From an uncultured Acetatifactor sp. (lineage in GTDB: Bacteria; Bacillota; Clostridia; Lachnospirales; Lachnospiraceae): a stretch of 53,973 bases of DNA. The translations under genes and the position numbers were made by a program. Numbering within the stretch: the first letter of the stretch is position 1; every line of letters starts with the position of its first letter. The DNA lies in the NCBI GenBank assembly GCA_910577235.1, contig CAJTMX010000029.1:1-53973 (forward strand). The letters run 5' to 3'. Positions 8,897-17,174 of this stretch are shown here, one piece after another. The notes beneath the pieces are model-generated. The model was not told where the DNA came from. It was given only the letters and a program-made list of their open reading frames with translations, and searched no databases.

Positions 8897-10003
8897 CTAG
8901 ACAAAGCTTTCCACAGCGCTCTTCATTATACCGTCAAAAGTATAGCAGGGTTCCTCCTTCGTAACAGGGAGATTCACAGCCTGCCCGCTGAAACCGGACA
9001 TATAGATAGCTGTGATGACCTCCACGGTCCTTCTGCCATCTTCCCCGGTGATCAAGGGACGTGCCCCGGTCTCCAGGGCTGTGAGCACATCGTCAATCTC
9101 CCCGGTGTGGCCCTCGTAGGCCAGATCCGGCAGTTCACGGTAAAAATCCTGTATTTTGTCTATCAGGTCCCGGTTCCCCCCCTGCACGGGGAATCCGTCC
9201 TGCTGGCTGCATTCCGCCTTGACATCCCAGGGCTCGGAGATTCTGGCGTCCGCGCACTGCAATACGATCCCCTGCTCCTCCCCGTGGTGCACCACAGAGC
9301 TTGTGATCCGGGCCATGCTGCCGTCCTCATACCGAAGGCAGGCCACGGAGAGATCCTCCACTTCCGCGTTGTCGTGCATCACATTGGTCAGCATGGCCAT
9401 TACCGTCCTGGGCATTTTCCCCTCCAGCCAGTTCAGCATATCAATATGATGTACGGCATGGTTCAGCGTGGGACCGCCGCCTTCCTTCTCCCAGGTTCCT
9501 CTCCACCATAGGTCATAATAACAATGCCCCCTCCACCAGAAAGAATCCACTTGAGCCAGGCAGATCTTTCCCGCCAGACCGCTGTCCACAACCTTTTTCA
9601 GCTTGTATACCGGATTTCTGAAACGGTTCTGGGCAATACATGCCAAGGTCACATGATTGCGTTTTTCAGCCTCTAACATCTCGTCACATTCCGCCAGGCA
9701 AGTGGCCATAGGCTTTTCCACCACCACGTTGCAGCCCGCGTTCATACTGTCCACGGCAACCTCACAGTGCATGAAGGGCGGTGTGCAGATCAGCACCAGA
9801 TCGATGGAGATACCCGAGGAGATCATAACCCGGTGGTCTGTAAAGATCCGGCAGTCCAGCTCATACTTTGCCCGCATGGCCTCCGCCTTTTCGGGGTATA
9901 TGTCACAGAGCGCCACAATCCGGCATCTGTCCGGAAACGTGAGCAGTCCCTCGATGTGCATATTGGCGATATTCCCCGTCCCTGCTATCGCTACATGAAT
10001 CAT
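8897..10003 (-). CDS. Gfo/Idh/MocA family NAD(P)-dependent oxidoreductase
   Basis: A 368-residue protein of normal family length. The N-terminal Rossmann fold begins at residue 3, with GTGNIANMH at 8-16, and the EKPMATC motif (family signature EKP) lies near 95. The C-terminal half is the alpha/beta dehydrogenase domain. Family members oxidise or epimerise sugars, inositols or sugar acids. The sequence does not fix the substrate. The gene lies just after the solute-binding lipoprotein of a sugar ABC importer, so it probably acts on the imported sugar. An intervening hairpin may lower its expression relative to the binding protein. GGAGG lies nine bases before the ATG. Confidence 0.9.
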   Translation of the reverse strand: MIHVAIAGTGNIANMHIEGLLTFPDRCRIVALCDIYPEKAEAMRAKYELDCRIFTDHRVMISSGISIDLVLICTPPFMHCEVAVDSMNAGCNVVVEKPMATCLAECDEMLEAEKRNHVTLACIAQNRFRNPVYKLKKVVDSGLAGKICLAQVDSFWWRGHCYYDLWWRGTWEKEGGGPTLNHAVHHIDMLNWLEGKMPRTVMAMLTNVMHDNAEVEDLSVACLRYEDGSMARITSSVVHHGEEQGIVLQCADARISEPWDVKAECSQQDGFPVQGGNRDLIDKIQDFYRELPDLAYEGHTGEIDDVLTALETGARPLITGEDGRRTVEVITAIYMSGFSGQAVNLPVTKEEPCYTFDGIMKSAVESFV

Positions 10004-10022
10004 ATATTTTAACCTCCATAAA

Positions 10023-10050
10023 ACAGGCCCCTTTTTTCAAAGAGGCCTGT
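10023..10050 (-). terminator. Intercistronic terminator or attenuator
   Basis: ACAGGCC and GGCCTGT flank an inner CTTT/AAAG pairing. On the minus strand the stem is followed by TTTTA. It lies between the solute-binding gene and the oxidoreductase and probably causes partial termination, giving an excess of binding protein. Confidence 0.7.
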
Positions 10051-10068
10051 CTGGACTAAACTGTTCTG

Positions 10069-11751
10069 TTATCTGTTAACATGCTCTGTGCGCTCGTCAA
10101 TGATTGTCTGTGCGCCGGCATTCCCCAGCTCTTCCATATATTTGTCATATGTCTCCTCAAACTGATCCTCGGGACATGTGATACACATAACCTGATACTC
10201 ATCCTTTACCAGATTGAGATCTGTGATCAACTCCGGCGTGGAAGGAGAGGTGTAGGTGGAATCATGGTTCAGCGTTCCTACCATAGCGTTTTCATAGTTG
10301 GCTACCACATGATCCTCATAGCCCGGAGCCTCTTTCGCGGTACATGCATTGAAATCGTCCACTGTAGCGAAGTAGCCCTGATTACCTACCAGGAAGATGT
10401 CGGCACGAATCCAGTCTTTGTCCTTGGTATTGTACTCGGCATCCTTAACAACGGGCACGCCGTTGCTGTCATAGTCATAGTGCTCGCCCTCGAAACCATG
10501 ATACAGCACATGTCCGCCTTCCTTGGTGCACATCCAATCCAGATAGGTCATGCAAGCCTCAACGGTCTCCGCATCCGCTGTCAGAGGACAGAAAGCGATC
10601 AAACCGCCGGATGCATATGTAGCGCTGTACTGTTTTCCGTCGTTGACATTCTTGAGAGGAGGGATGGAGATGATATCCGCACCCGGATCATTTTCCTGCA
10701 AAGTCTTCAGCAGGGAACCTCTCATTACGTCCACACTACCGTTTACGGCGTACTCAAAGCCGGCTGCCGAACCGGTAACGATTAAGCTCTTGAAATTATC
10801 CTCGGACAGGGTATAATACTCCTGATCCAGAAGGCCGTTGTTATACATCTTGTTCATGAAACGATAGTAGTCCCGCATACCCTCGTCATAGTAGTCCTGA
10901 ATAGCGTCCTCTGTGCTGGCGATCTCTACAGCGTTAGGATCTCCGGCAATCTTGGAAAATGCCATTCTCAGGTTCCAAGCGTTCCAGATGAGCATACCGC
11001 GCACATCGTTTCTGTTATCCGGATTGTTCTTGGTCATCTGTTCTATTGCGTTATACAACTCGTCAGGCGTGGTGGGCACGCTCAGCCCAAGATCATCCAG
11101 CCAGTCTTTTCTGATGCAGATATTGTCCTTGGCTGTCGTAGCACGTTTTGCCACAATACCGTAAAGTTTGCCATCCGGGTTTCTGCCGATGTCAAGTACT
11201 TCCTGCCCCAGATATTCTTTCATGTTCAGCGCCTGATCCGGGCCGTCGATAAACTCAGTCAGATCCCAGATACCGCCCTGATTGAAATAATCCTCCGCAT
11301 AGGCGTATGTGTAGGTCAGTGTCAGATCGGGAGCGGTCTGGCCCGCCACCATACTCTGCATCTTTGTGATCTCGTCCCATCTGGGCACGGGCACAAATTC
11401 TACATTGATGCCTACCTTGTTCATCTCCTGGTTCACATACTCCGTCCACTTGTTCTCAGTGATGGTAGAACCCTCCGGCGCGTTGCTCCTGTCAAACAAT
11501 TCCACTGTGATAGTTACATTGTCAAACATCTTGGAGCCATAAGTAGTCTGGTACTGGCTGGCCTGTACCTCCCCCTGTCCCTCCTGGTTGTCGTCTGTCC
11601 CGGCAGTGTCCGAAGACGGAGTTACAGTCTGATTTTCTCCGTTTCCGGCAGCGCTGGAGCTCTCTTCGTTCCCCGGTTCGCTTCCGCAGCCAAACAGGGT
11701 TGCTGTCAGCAAGGATACTGCCAGCATGCATGAAATAACTTTCTTCTTCAC
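10069..11751 (-). CDS. Sugar ABC transporter solute-binding lipoprotein
   Basis: A 560-residue extracellular binding protein of the large LplA/YtcQ type. It has a type II signal peptide with lipobox LFGC (lipidated Cys22), then a Ser/Asn/Gln/Asp-rich linker to about residue 65 and a family 1 binding fold. Start codon: the N-terminus reads from a GTG at 11751 with GGAGG seven bases upstream. It is the third gene of the importer, after two permeases. Length (over 500 residues) and partners point to oligosaccharide or pectin-type oligosaccharide uptake in related systems, but the substrate cannot be read from sequence. No ATPase gene is present nearby. Confidence 0.9.
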   Translation of the reverse strand: MKKKVISCMLAVSLLTATLFGCGSEPGNEESSSAAGNGENQTVTPSSDTAGTDDNQEGQGEVQASQYQTTYGSKMFDNVTITVELFDRSNAPEGSTITENKWTEYVNQEMNKVGINVEFVPVPRWDEITKMQSMVAGQTAPDLTLTYTYAYAEDYFNQGGIWDLTEFIDGPDQALNMKEYLGQEVLDIGRNPDGKLYGIVAKRATTAKDNICIRKDWLDDLGLSVPTTPDELYNAIEQMTKNNPDNRNDVRGMLIWNAWNLRMAFSKIAGDPNAVEIASTEDAIQDYYDEGMRDYYRFMNKMYNNGLLDQEYYTLSEDNFKSLIVTGSAAGFEYAVNGSVDVMRGSLLKTLQENDPGADIISIPPLKNVNDGKQYSATYASGGLIAFCPLTADAETVEACMTYLDWMCTKEGGHVLYHGFEGEHYDYDSNGVPVVKDAEYNTKDKDWIRADIFLVGNQGYFATVDDFNACTAKEAPGYEDHVVANYENAMVGTLNHDSTYTSPSTPELITDLNLVKDEYQVMCITCPEDQFEETYDKYMEELGNAGAQTIIDERTEHVNR

Positions 11752-11889
11752 AATACTTCCTCCCTTTCTTAAGAGTTACTCATCCGTCACCTATCATGAC
11801 AGATGTTGCCTTTTGTTATGCGCCTCCTGTCCACATATATCCGGAAGAGGAGCCGCAGTTTCTATAATGAAACGCCTTGCGGCATTACA

Positions 11890-12759
11890 TTATCCTTTCA
11901 CGGAACCTACCATAACGCCCTTGACAAAGTATTTCTGCAGCCAGGGATACACGATCAAAATCGGGATTGTGGACACAGCCACGGTGGCCATCTTCAGAGA
12001 CTGGGTCATAACCTGAGTACCCAGACCTTCCAGATTTACTCCCGAGTTATTCAGTTCCTCGCCGAACAGCAGACTCCTTAAGCGCAGCTGCAGAGTGTAC
12101 TTGTTAGGGTCCTGTATATACAATAACGCGTCAAAATATGTGTTCCAGTAACCCACCGCGTAGAAAAGTCCGATGGTGGCGATTATGGGCAGCGACAGCG
12201 GCAACACAATCTTCACAAGCACCTGCATATAGGAAGCCCCGTCGATCCGGGCTGCCTCCTCCAGACTTTCCGGCAGGTTCCTGAAAAATGTCCGCATGAC
12301 GATGAAGTTGAAAACATTTACCGCCTGGGGGATAAACAGAGCACCCAGTGTATCATACAGCCCCACGCCCTTCACCACCAGGAAAGTAGGTATCATGCCA
12401 CCGCCGAAATACATGGTGAAAAGGATCATTCCTGTGAGGAACTTTCTGCCCGGCAGATCATTCCGGGACAGGGCATAGGAGGCAAAAATAGTCAGGAGCA
12501 GACTCAGCCCCGTACCCATCAGCGTAACCAGCACCGTGGTCCGCATGGAATTCCAGATCTGTGTTTTTCCCAGTATCTGCTGGTATGCGCTGAGAGTAAA
12601 GTCAATGGGGTAAAATGTGACTTTCCCTGACAGAACCGCGTTATACCCGCTCAGGGAGTAGGCGATCACATTCAGGAAGGGATACAGGCAGACGAAAGCC
12701 AGTACCAGCAAAAGTAAGTAATTTATCACCTGTCCCACCGTTATCTTTTTCTTTTTCAT
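11890..12759 (-). CDS. Carbohydrate ABC transporter permease, LplC/YtcP type
   Basis: A 289-residue inner-membrane permease with six predicted helices. The EAA loop reads EEAARIDGASYMQVLVKIVLPLS near residue 165-187, which is the MalG-family ATPase contact. The C-terminus (KGVMVGSVKG) is typical of the YtcP/LplC branch. AAAGGA precedes the ATG. It lies 149 bases after the first permease gene and is followed by the binding protein after 138 bases, gaps unusually wide for an operon. It pairs with the other permease to form the channel; a genome-encoded shared MsmX-like ATPase is presumably used. Confidence 0.9.
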   Translation of the reverse strand: MKKKKITVGQVINYLLLLVLAFVCLYPFLNVIAYSLSGYNAVLSGKVTFYPIDFTLSAYQQILGKTQIWNSMRTTVLVTLMGTGLSLLLTIFASYALSRNDLPGRKFLTGMILFTMYFGGGMIPTFLVVKGVGLYDTLGALFIPQAVNVFNFIVMRTFFRNLPESLEEAARIDGASYMQVLVKIVLPLSLPIIATIGLFYAVGYWNTYFDALLYIQDPNKYTLQLRLRSLLFGEELNNSGVNLEGLGTQVMTQSLKMATVAVSTIPILIVYPWLQKYFVKGVMVGSVKG

Positions 12760-12908
12760 ATTCCGTTCCTTTCTATATTAAGTTCCGCATCCTCCCTACC
12801 GGCATACAGGATCATTGATGATTATCTGACCGCCTCCGGCGTTCATCTATACATCAGCGCGCCGTCCGGGCGGATGCTGTTCTAATCCAAGCTCCGCATC
12901 TGTCCAGT

Positions 12909-13841
12909 TTAAATGATTCCGTCCTCACCGATGGCCTTGGCGAACTTATCCGCCGCGAACAGAATAATGATATTGATTACGGACTGGAACAGGCCGATTG
13001 CCGTGGAATCACTGTATTTTGCCCGTTCGATACCCAGCCGGTAAGTATAGGTACTGATAACTTCAGACACGCCCATAACTTTCTTGTTGCCCAGGAGCAG
13101 CGGGGCATCCAGCCCGATGGTCATCATCTTGGAGATCTGAAGGATCAGCATGGTCACGATCACCGACTTAATGGAAGGCAGTGTAATATAGATCAGCCTC
13201 TGGAATTTGGTGGCACCATCCAGATAGGCTGCCTCGTAAAGGCTCTCGTCCACCCCTGTAAGAGCCGCCAGGTATATGATGGTTCCCCAGCCGATCTCCT
13301 TCCAGACATTACAGATAACATAGGTGAAAACCCACCAGGCGTTGTTGCTCAAAAACGGAATGGAATCTATTCCCAAAGCGTTCAGAATATGATTGACGGT
13401 GCCTCCCTGCATGGAGAAGAGGTTGGTCGCGATGCCGGCCACCACCACCCAGGAAATAAAGTGGGGCAGATACAGAACCGACTGCGTTATCTTTTTAAAT
13501 TTGGAGCTCATCACCTCGTTCAGCATCAACGACACAATGATCGTCAGCGGGAAACTGACCAGCAAAGTGAGCACATTCAGCAGCAACGTATTCTTGATCG
13601 CCGACCAGAAGTTCTTGTTCTTCAGTATCTTTTCAAACACTTCCAAGCCACACCAAGGACTGTCAAAGACACCTTTGAACACATTGTAATCCTTGAAGGC
13701 GATGGTCACTCCGTACATAGGTATGTATTTGAATATGATGTAGTAGGCCATCACTGGTAACAGCATCAGGTATATCCACTTGTAATTCCACATTTTTACA
13801 AGGGTCCTGTTCGGCTTTTTTCTGGTAACACTTTTACTCAT
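12909..13841 (-). CDS. Carbohydrate ABC transporter permease, LplB/YteP type
   Basis: A 310-residue permease of the MalF branch. Six helices are visible, the first at about residues 20-42. The EAA loop is YEAAYLDGATKFQRLIYITLPS, around residue 200. The Lys/Arg-rich N-terminus and the YIPMYGVTIAFKDYN segment after the first helix are typical of LplB/YteP proteins. GGAGG lies six bases before the ATG. It is the first gene of the importer operon. A weak -10 (TATAGT) with a poor -35, together with an upstream 21-bp motif, suggests activator-dependent transcription. Confidence 0.9.
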   Translation of the reverse strand: MSKSVTRKKPNRTLVKMWNYKWIYLMLLPVMAYYIIFKYIPMYGVTIAFKDYNVFKGVFDSPWCGLEVFEKILKNKNFWSAIKNTLLLNVLTLLVSFPLTIIVSLMLNEVMSSKFKKITQSVLYLPHFISWVVVAGIATNLFSMQGGTVNHILNALGIDSIPFLSNNAWWVFTYVICNVWKEIGWGTIIYLAALTGVDESLYEAAYLDGATKFQRLIYITLPSIKSVIVTMLILQISKMMTIGLDAPLLLGNKKVMGVSEVISTYTYRLGIERAKYSDSTAIGLFQSVINIIILFAADKFAKAIGEDGII

Positions 13842-13923
13842 CTTGCGCCTCCTTTGTCTATTTTGTACACACTTTGACTATATCACACTCTTTCTTTGTG
13901 CACCTACACTTAATAGGTTCACT

Positions 13924-13944
13924 TTTTTAGCGAAATACGACACA
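13924..13944. promoter_or_regulatory. Candidate AraC-regulator site before the importer operon
   Basis: TTTTTAGCGAAATACGAC followed by ACA recurs with two changes at 14934-14954, upstream of the AraC gene. This copy ends about 83 bases before the permease start, at a distance suited to an activator site. Binding is inferred, not shown. Confidence 0.5.
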
Positions 13945-13950
13945 AAAAAA

Positions 13951-13978
13951 GCTGACATGTAAAATTTTACATGTCAGC
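13951..13978 (-). terminator. Terminator of the AraC-family gene
   Basis: A perfect 28-base palindrome with arms GCTGACATGTAAAA and TTTTACATGTCAGC. On the minus strand it is followed by TTTTTTTG. It separates the regulator from the importer operon. Confidence 0.9.
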
Positions 13979-13987
13979 GGGCCAGTC

Positions 13988-14842
13988 TTATCTATTTTCC
14001 ATCTGGTACTTCTTTGGGGACATCCCCACCTGTTTGGAAAATGTTCTGGAAAAATTAGAATAGCTGTTGAACCCTGTCATCTCACACACATTGCAGGGCG
14101 ACATCCCCTCCCGGAGCAACTTGCAGGACAGCATGATCTTTTTGGCGATAATAAAATTCTGGAGAGATATTCCTGTGATCCGCTTGAACCGCCTGCTGAT
14201 ATAAGTCCCGTTGTAATGCAGATTCTCTTCCAGGCATTTCAGCGTGATCTCTTCCGTCAGATGATTTTCGATATAATTGAATGTTTCCATGACCAGCCCA
14301 GGCATAATCTCCGTCCGCGGCAGAATGTCCTGTCCCAGAAAATGCCGGTTTACCGTGACCATGATCTGTTTCAGATAGGCGTCTGACAGGATTTCGTCCC
14401 CCGGCAGTCTGCCCATAAGGCTCTCCTGGAGAGAACGCCCGTAGACTTCCAGACGCATCACTTCCTCCTCCGAGAGATGGATAACATTCACGGAACTCGC
14501 CGGATTGCGGTGAAAGCAGGTCAGCAGATCCGTCTGCCCGCTGGAAGCTGTTTCCAGCACATGCCGCTTGACATTGACCACAACGCGGTCATAGACTCCT
14601 CTGGTGATGACCTCAACCCTGTGGAAATCCAATTCATCCGTGCATACCAGGTCTCCACGCTTGAGCCGATTCCCCCCGTGTTCGGTATAAAAATTCACTA
14701 TGCCCCCCAAAACCAAAAGAACCTCATATCCGTCATGATTATGCATGTCCATGGAATAGTCTAAGGGAGCCGTAATAGTCTTACATTCACATACAATCTC
14801 CGCATCCAGCGCAGTAAATTTTCTCTTTAACTCTTGTCCCAT
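13988..14842 (-). CDS. AraC-family transcriptional regulator with cupin domain
   Basis: A 284-residue regulator. Residues about 20-120 form a cupin-like sensor domain (MHNHDGYEVLLVLGG, then RGDLVCTDELDFHRV). The last 100 residues hold two helix-turn-helix units, with the signature MTGFNSYSNFSRTFSKQVG and MSPKKYQ near the end. Such proteins usually sense a sugar and activate an adjacent uptake operon, and an importer operon lies immediately downstream on the same strand behind a terminator. GGAG lies eight bases before the ATG. An AGCGAAATGGGAC stretch over the start codon matches the candidate operator with one change in inverted orientation, which may reflect autoregulation or chance. Confidence 0.92.
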   Translation of the reverse strand: MGQELKRKFTALDAEIVCECKTITAPLDYSMDMHNHDGYEVLLVLGGIVNFYTEHGGNRLKRGDLVCTDELDFHRVEVITRGVYDRVVVNVKRHVLETASSGQTDLLTCFHRNPASSVNVIHLSEEEVMRLEVYGRSLQESLMGRLPGDEILSDAYLKQIMVTVNRHFLGQDILPRTEIMPGLVMETFNYIENHLTEEITLKCLEENLHYNGTYISRRFKRITGISLQNFIIAKKIMLSCKLLREGMSPCNVCEMTGFNSYSNFSRTFSKQVGMSPKKYQMENR

Positions 14843-14933
14843 TTCGCTTTCTCCAAATATAATGTAGCATTTATAGCATATATTTTCAACATATCATATA
14901 CTTTTCATGCACAACAACACTATATATGACATA

Positions 14934-14954
14934 TTTTTAGCGAAATGCGACTCA
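14934..14954. promoter_or_regulatory. Candidate AraC-regulator site before its own gene
   Basis: TTTTTAGCGAAATGCGAC followed by TCA is the second copy of the 21-bp motif (19 of 21 identical to 13924-13944). It lies about 92 bases upstream of the regulator's ATG, in the same orientation and at a similar distance as the copy before the importer. Confidence 0.5.
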
Positions 14955-15034
14955 TCTGATTTATATCCTGTTTTTATATATACATTTTTAATATTATTTT
15001 GCAATATTTGATAAATAGTGGATACAAAATAACT

Positions 15035-15063
15035 GTATCCCAGCGATCATCTCGCTGGGATAC
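15035..15063 (-). terminator. Terminator of the butyrate operon
   Basis: A perfect 12-bp stem (GTATCCCAGCGA/TCGCTGGGATAC) with a five-base loop lies 36 bases after the etfA stop. The following tract on the minus strand (AGTTATTTTG) is only moderately T-rich. Confidence 0.75.
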
Positions 15064-15098
15064 AACTCTGTTATCTATATCCGTTTTCCGGGTTCAGA

Positions 15099-16142
15099 CT
15101 ATTTCTCAGCCATAGCAGATTTAAGCGCTGCGGTCAGCTGAGGCACGATCTTGTTCAGGTCGCCCACCACACCATAGTCGGCCACGTCAAAGATGGGAGC
15201 GTCCTCGTCCTTGTTGATGGCTACTATGATATCGGACTCCTCCATGCCGGCCACATGCTGAATGGCACCGGAAATACCGATGGCAAAGTAGATCTGGGGA
15301 CGAACGGTCTTACCTGTCTGGCCAACCTGCAGATCCTTGGGTTTCCAGCCACTGTCAACCACCGCGCGGGAGCAGGATACGGTACCGCCCATAACCTCCG
15401 CAAGCTCCTCCAAAATCTTGAAGTTCTCGGGGCTGCCCACGCCGCGGCCGCCGGATACCAGCACCTTGGCATCCATGATATCCACAGTGTCGGACACAGC
15501 CTTTACCACTTCCTTGATGGTCACATATCTGTTGTTGGGTGTGAATCCGGGGTTAAACTCTTCGATAACTGCCTTTGCGCCCTTGATCGGCTCGATCTTC
15601 TGCATAACGCCTGGACGAACGGTAGCCATCTGGGGACGATTGTCCGGGCAGGCAATGGTGGCGATGGTATTGCCGCCAAAAGCCGGACGGGTCATCAGCA
15701 ACTGATTGTGTTTCTGCTCCTGGCCCGGGATGGGATTCAGCGGGAAATCGCCGATTTCCAGCACGGTACAGTCCGCAGTCAGACCGGTAGCCACTCTGGC
15801 AGATACGGTGGGACCCAGATCACGGCCGATGGCAGTTGCGCCTACCAGCACGATTTCCGGCTTATACTGATTGATAACTGATGCCAGCGCATGAGCATAA
15901 GGCTCTGTTCTGTAGTCCTTCAGCTCCGGGTCATCCACCAGGATAACCTTGTCGGCGCCATACTCGGCCAGGGAATCAGCCAGGCCCTTGACATCGGAAC
16001 CGATCAGCACTGCCGTCACTTCTGTGTTCAGAGCAGCTGCCAGTTCCTTACCTTTTCCAAGCAACTCATATGCGATACCGCTGATCACGTTGTCTACCTG
16101 CTGGGCAAACACGTATACGCCTTTATATTCTTCTAAATTCAT
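15099..16142 (-). CDS. etfA: Electron transfer flavoprotein, alpha subunit
   Basis: A 347-residue EtfA. The N-terminal domain is about residues 1-200. The C-terminal FAD domain carries SGGRGVGSPENFKILEELA, the GQTGKTVRPQ loop and NKDEDAPIFDVADYGVVGD near the end. With EtfB it forms the FAD heterodimer that carries electrons to or from butyryl-CoA dehydrogenase. In butyrate-forming Clostridia the Bcd-Etf complex bifurcates electrons from NADH to crotonyl-CoA and ferredoxin; that role is inferred from gene order. It is the last gene of the operon, 164 bases after etfB. GGAGG lies 11 bases before the ATG. Confidence 0.96.
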   Translation of the reverse strand: MNLEEYKGVYVFAQQVDNVISGIAYELLGKGKELAAALNTEVTAVLIGSDVKGLADSLAEYGADKVILVDDPELKDYRTEPYAHALASVINQYKPEIVLVGATAIGRDLGPTVSARVATGLTADCTVLEIGDFPLNPIPGQEQKHNQLLMTRPAFGGNTIATIACPDNRPQMATVRPGVMQKIEPIKGAKAVIEEFNPGFTPNNRYVTIKEVVKAVSDTVDIMDAKVLVSGGRGVGSPENFKILEELAEVMGGTVSCSRAVVDSGWKPKDLQVGQTGKTVRPQIYFAIGISGAIQHVAGMEESDIIVAINKDEDAPIFDVADYGVVGDLNKIVPQLTAALKSAMAEK

Positions 16143-16306
16143 GGTTTGGTTTACCTCCTATTGAGAGTTCCTCACATATACTCCCGGCACACATAATCCA
16201 CTGAACCAACATGCCGCCAAGGCATCCTGATGCGTTTCAGTGCGTCTTACGGGAATATGCTGTTTAAAACTCCTGCTGTTTTATGTTCCGCTAACTTATT
16301 CCACCC

Positions 16307-17092
16307 TTATACGATGTGTTTCTCCTTAAATTTGCCGACAATATAGGCAACCGCATCCTCAGGAGATTCGGGAGTAACTTTCTCGCCTGCGCCCTTGCGG
16401 ACCTTGTCGGATGCTTTTGCGATCTTGGTAGGAGATCCTTTCAGACCCAGATTGCAATCCTCAACGTCCTTGAGGTCTGCTCTTCCCCATGTGGTGATCT
16501 CTGCCGCGCAGGCGTCAAAGATACCGCCGGGAGTCATATAACGGGGATCGTTTAACTCGGACAGAGCCGTGATCAAGCAGGGCATCTGTGCCTCCAGCAC
16601 ATGATATCTGTCGTCATACTGACGCTGTACCACAACCTTGTCTCCGTCAATCTTGATATCCTGCGCATAGGAGATCACAGGAATCTGCAAATGTTCCGCG
16701 ATCTGCGGGCCAACCTGCGCGGTATCGCCGTCGATAGCCTGACGACCGGTGATGATCAGATCATACTCCAGATTGCGGATAGCGCCCGCAATGGTGGTGG
16801 AGGTAGCCCATGTGTCCGCGCCGCCCAGCACGCGGTCTGTTACCAGAACACCCTTGTCCGCGCCCATGGCAATAGCCTCGCGCAGCACATCCGCCGCCTT
16901 GGGAAGGCCCATGGTCAACACTGTCACCTCCGCGCCGTACTGATCTTTCAGACGCAGTGCAGCCTCCAGTCCGGCCTTGTCATCGGGGTTCATAATAGCC
17001 AGCATAGCGCCTCTATCCAGTGTTCCGTCCGGGTTGAACTTAACGCCACCCTTGGTATCCGGAACCTGTTTAATACAAACGATAACTTTCAT
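16307..17092 (-). CDS. etfB: Electron transfer flavoprotein, beta subunit
   Basis: A 261-residue EtfB of usual length. It starts MKVIVCIKQVPDT and carries AIMNPDDKAGLEAALRLKD, the GRQAIDGDTAQVGPQIAE nucleotide-binding loop near residue 117-134, and the QRQYDDRYHVLEAQMPCLIT segment. It partners EtfA and binds a second nucleotide, FAD in bifurcating Clostridial forms. The gene lies between bcd and etfA, the standard order in Clostridial butyrate operons. AAGGAG precedes the ATG by ten bases. Confidence 0.96.
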   Translation of the reverse strand: MKVIVCIKQVPDTKGGVKFNPDGTLDRGAMLAIMNPDDKAGLEAALRLKDQYGAEVTVLTMGLPKAADVLREAIAMGADKGVLVTDRVLGGADTWATSTTIAGAIRNLEYDLIITGRQAIDGDTAQVGPQIAEHLQIPVISYAQDIKIDGDKVVVQRQYDDRYHVLEAQMPCLITALSELNDPRYMTPGGIFDACAAEITTWGRADLKDVEDCNLGLKGSPTKIAKASDKVRKGAGEKVTPESPEDAVAYIVGKFKEKHIV

Positions 17093-17174
17093 TGTATTTT
17101 CACTCCTTATTCTTAATATTTTTACTTTTATCCGATATTGCTATTGGTTGAGGGTTCTCTTTCCGGTTCTGGAC

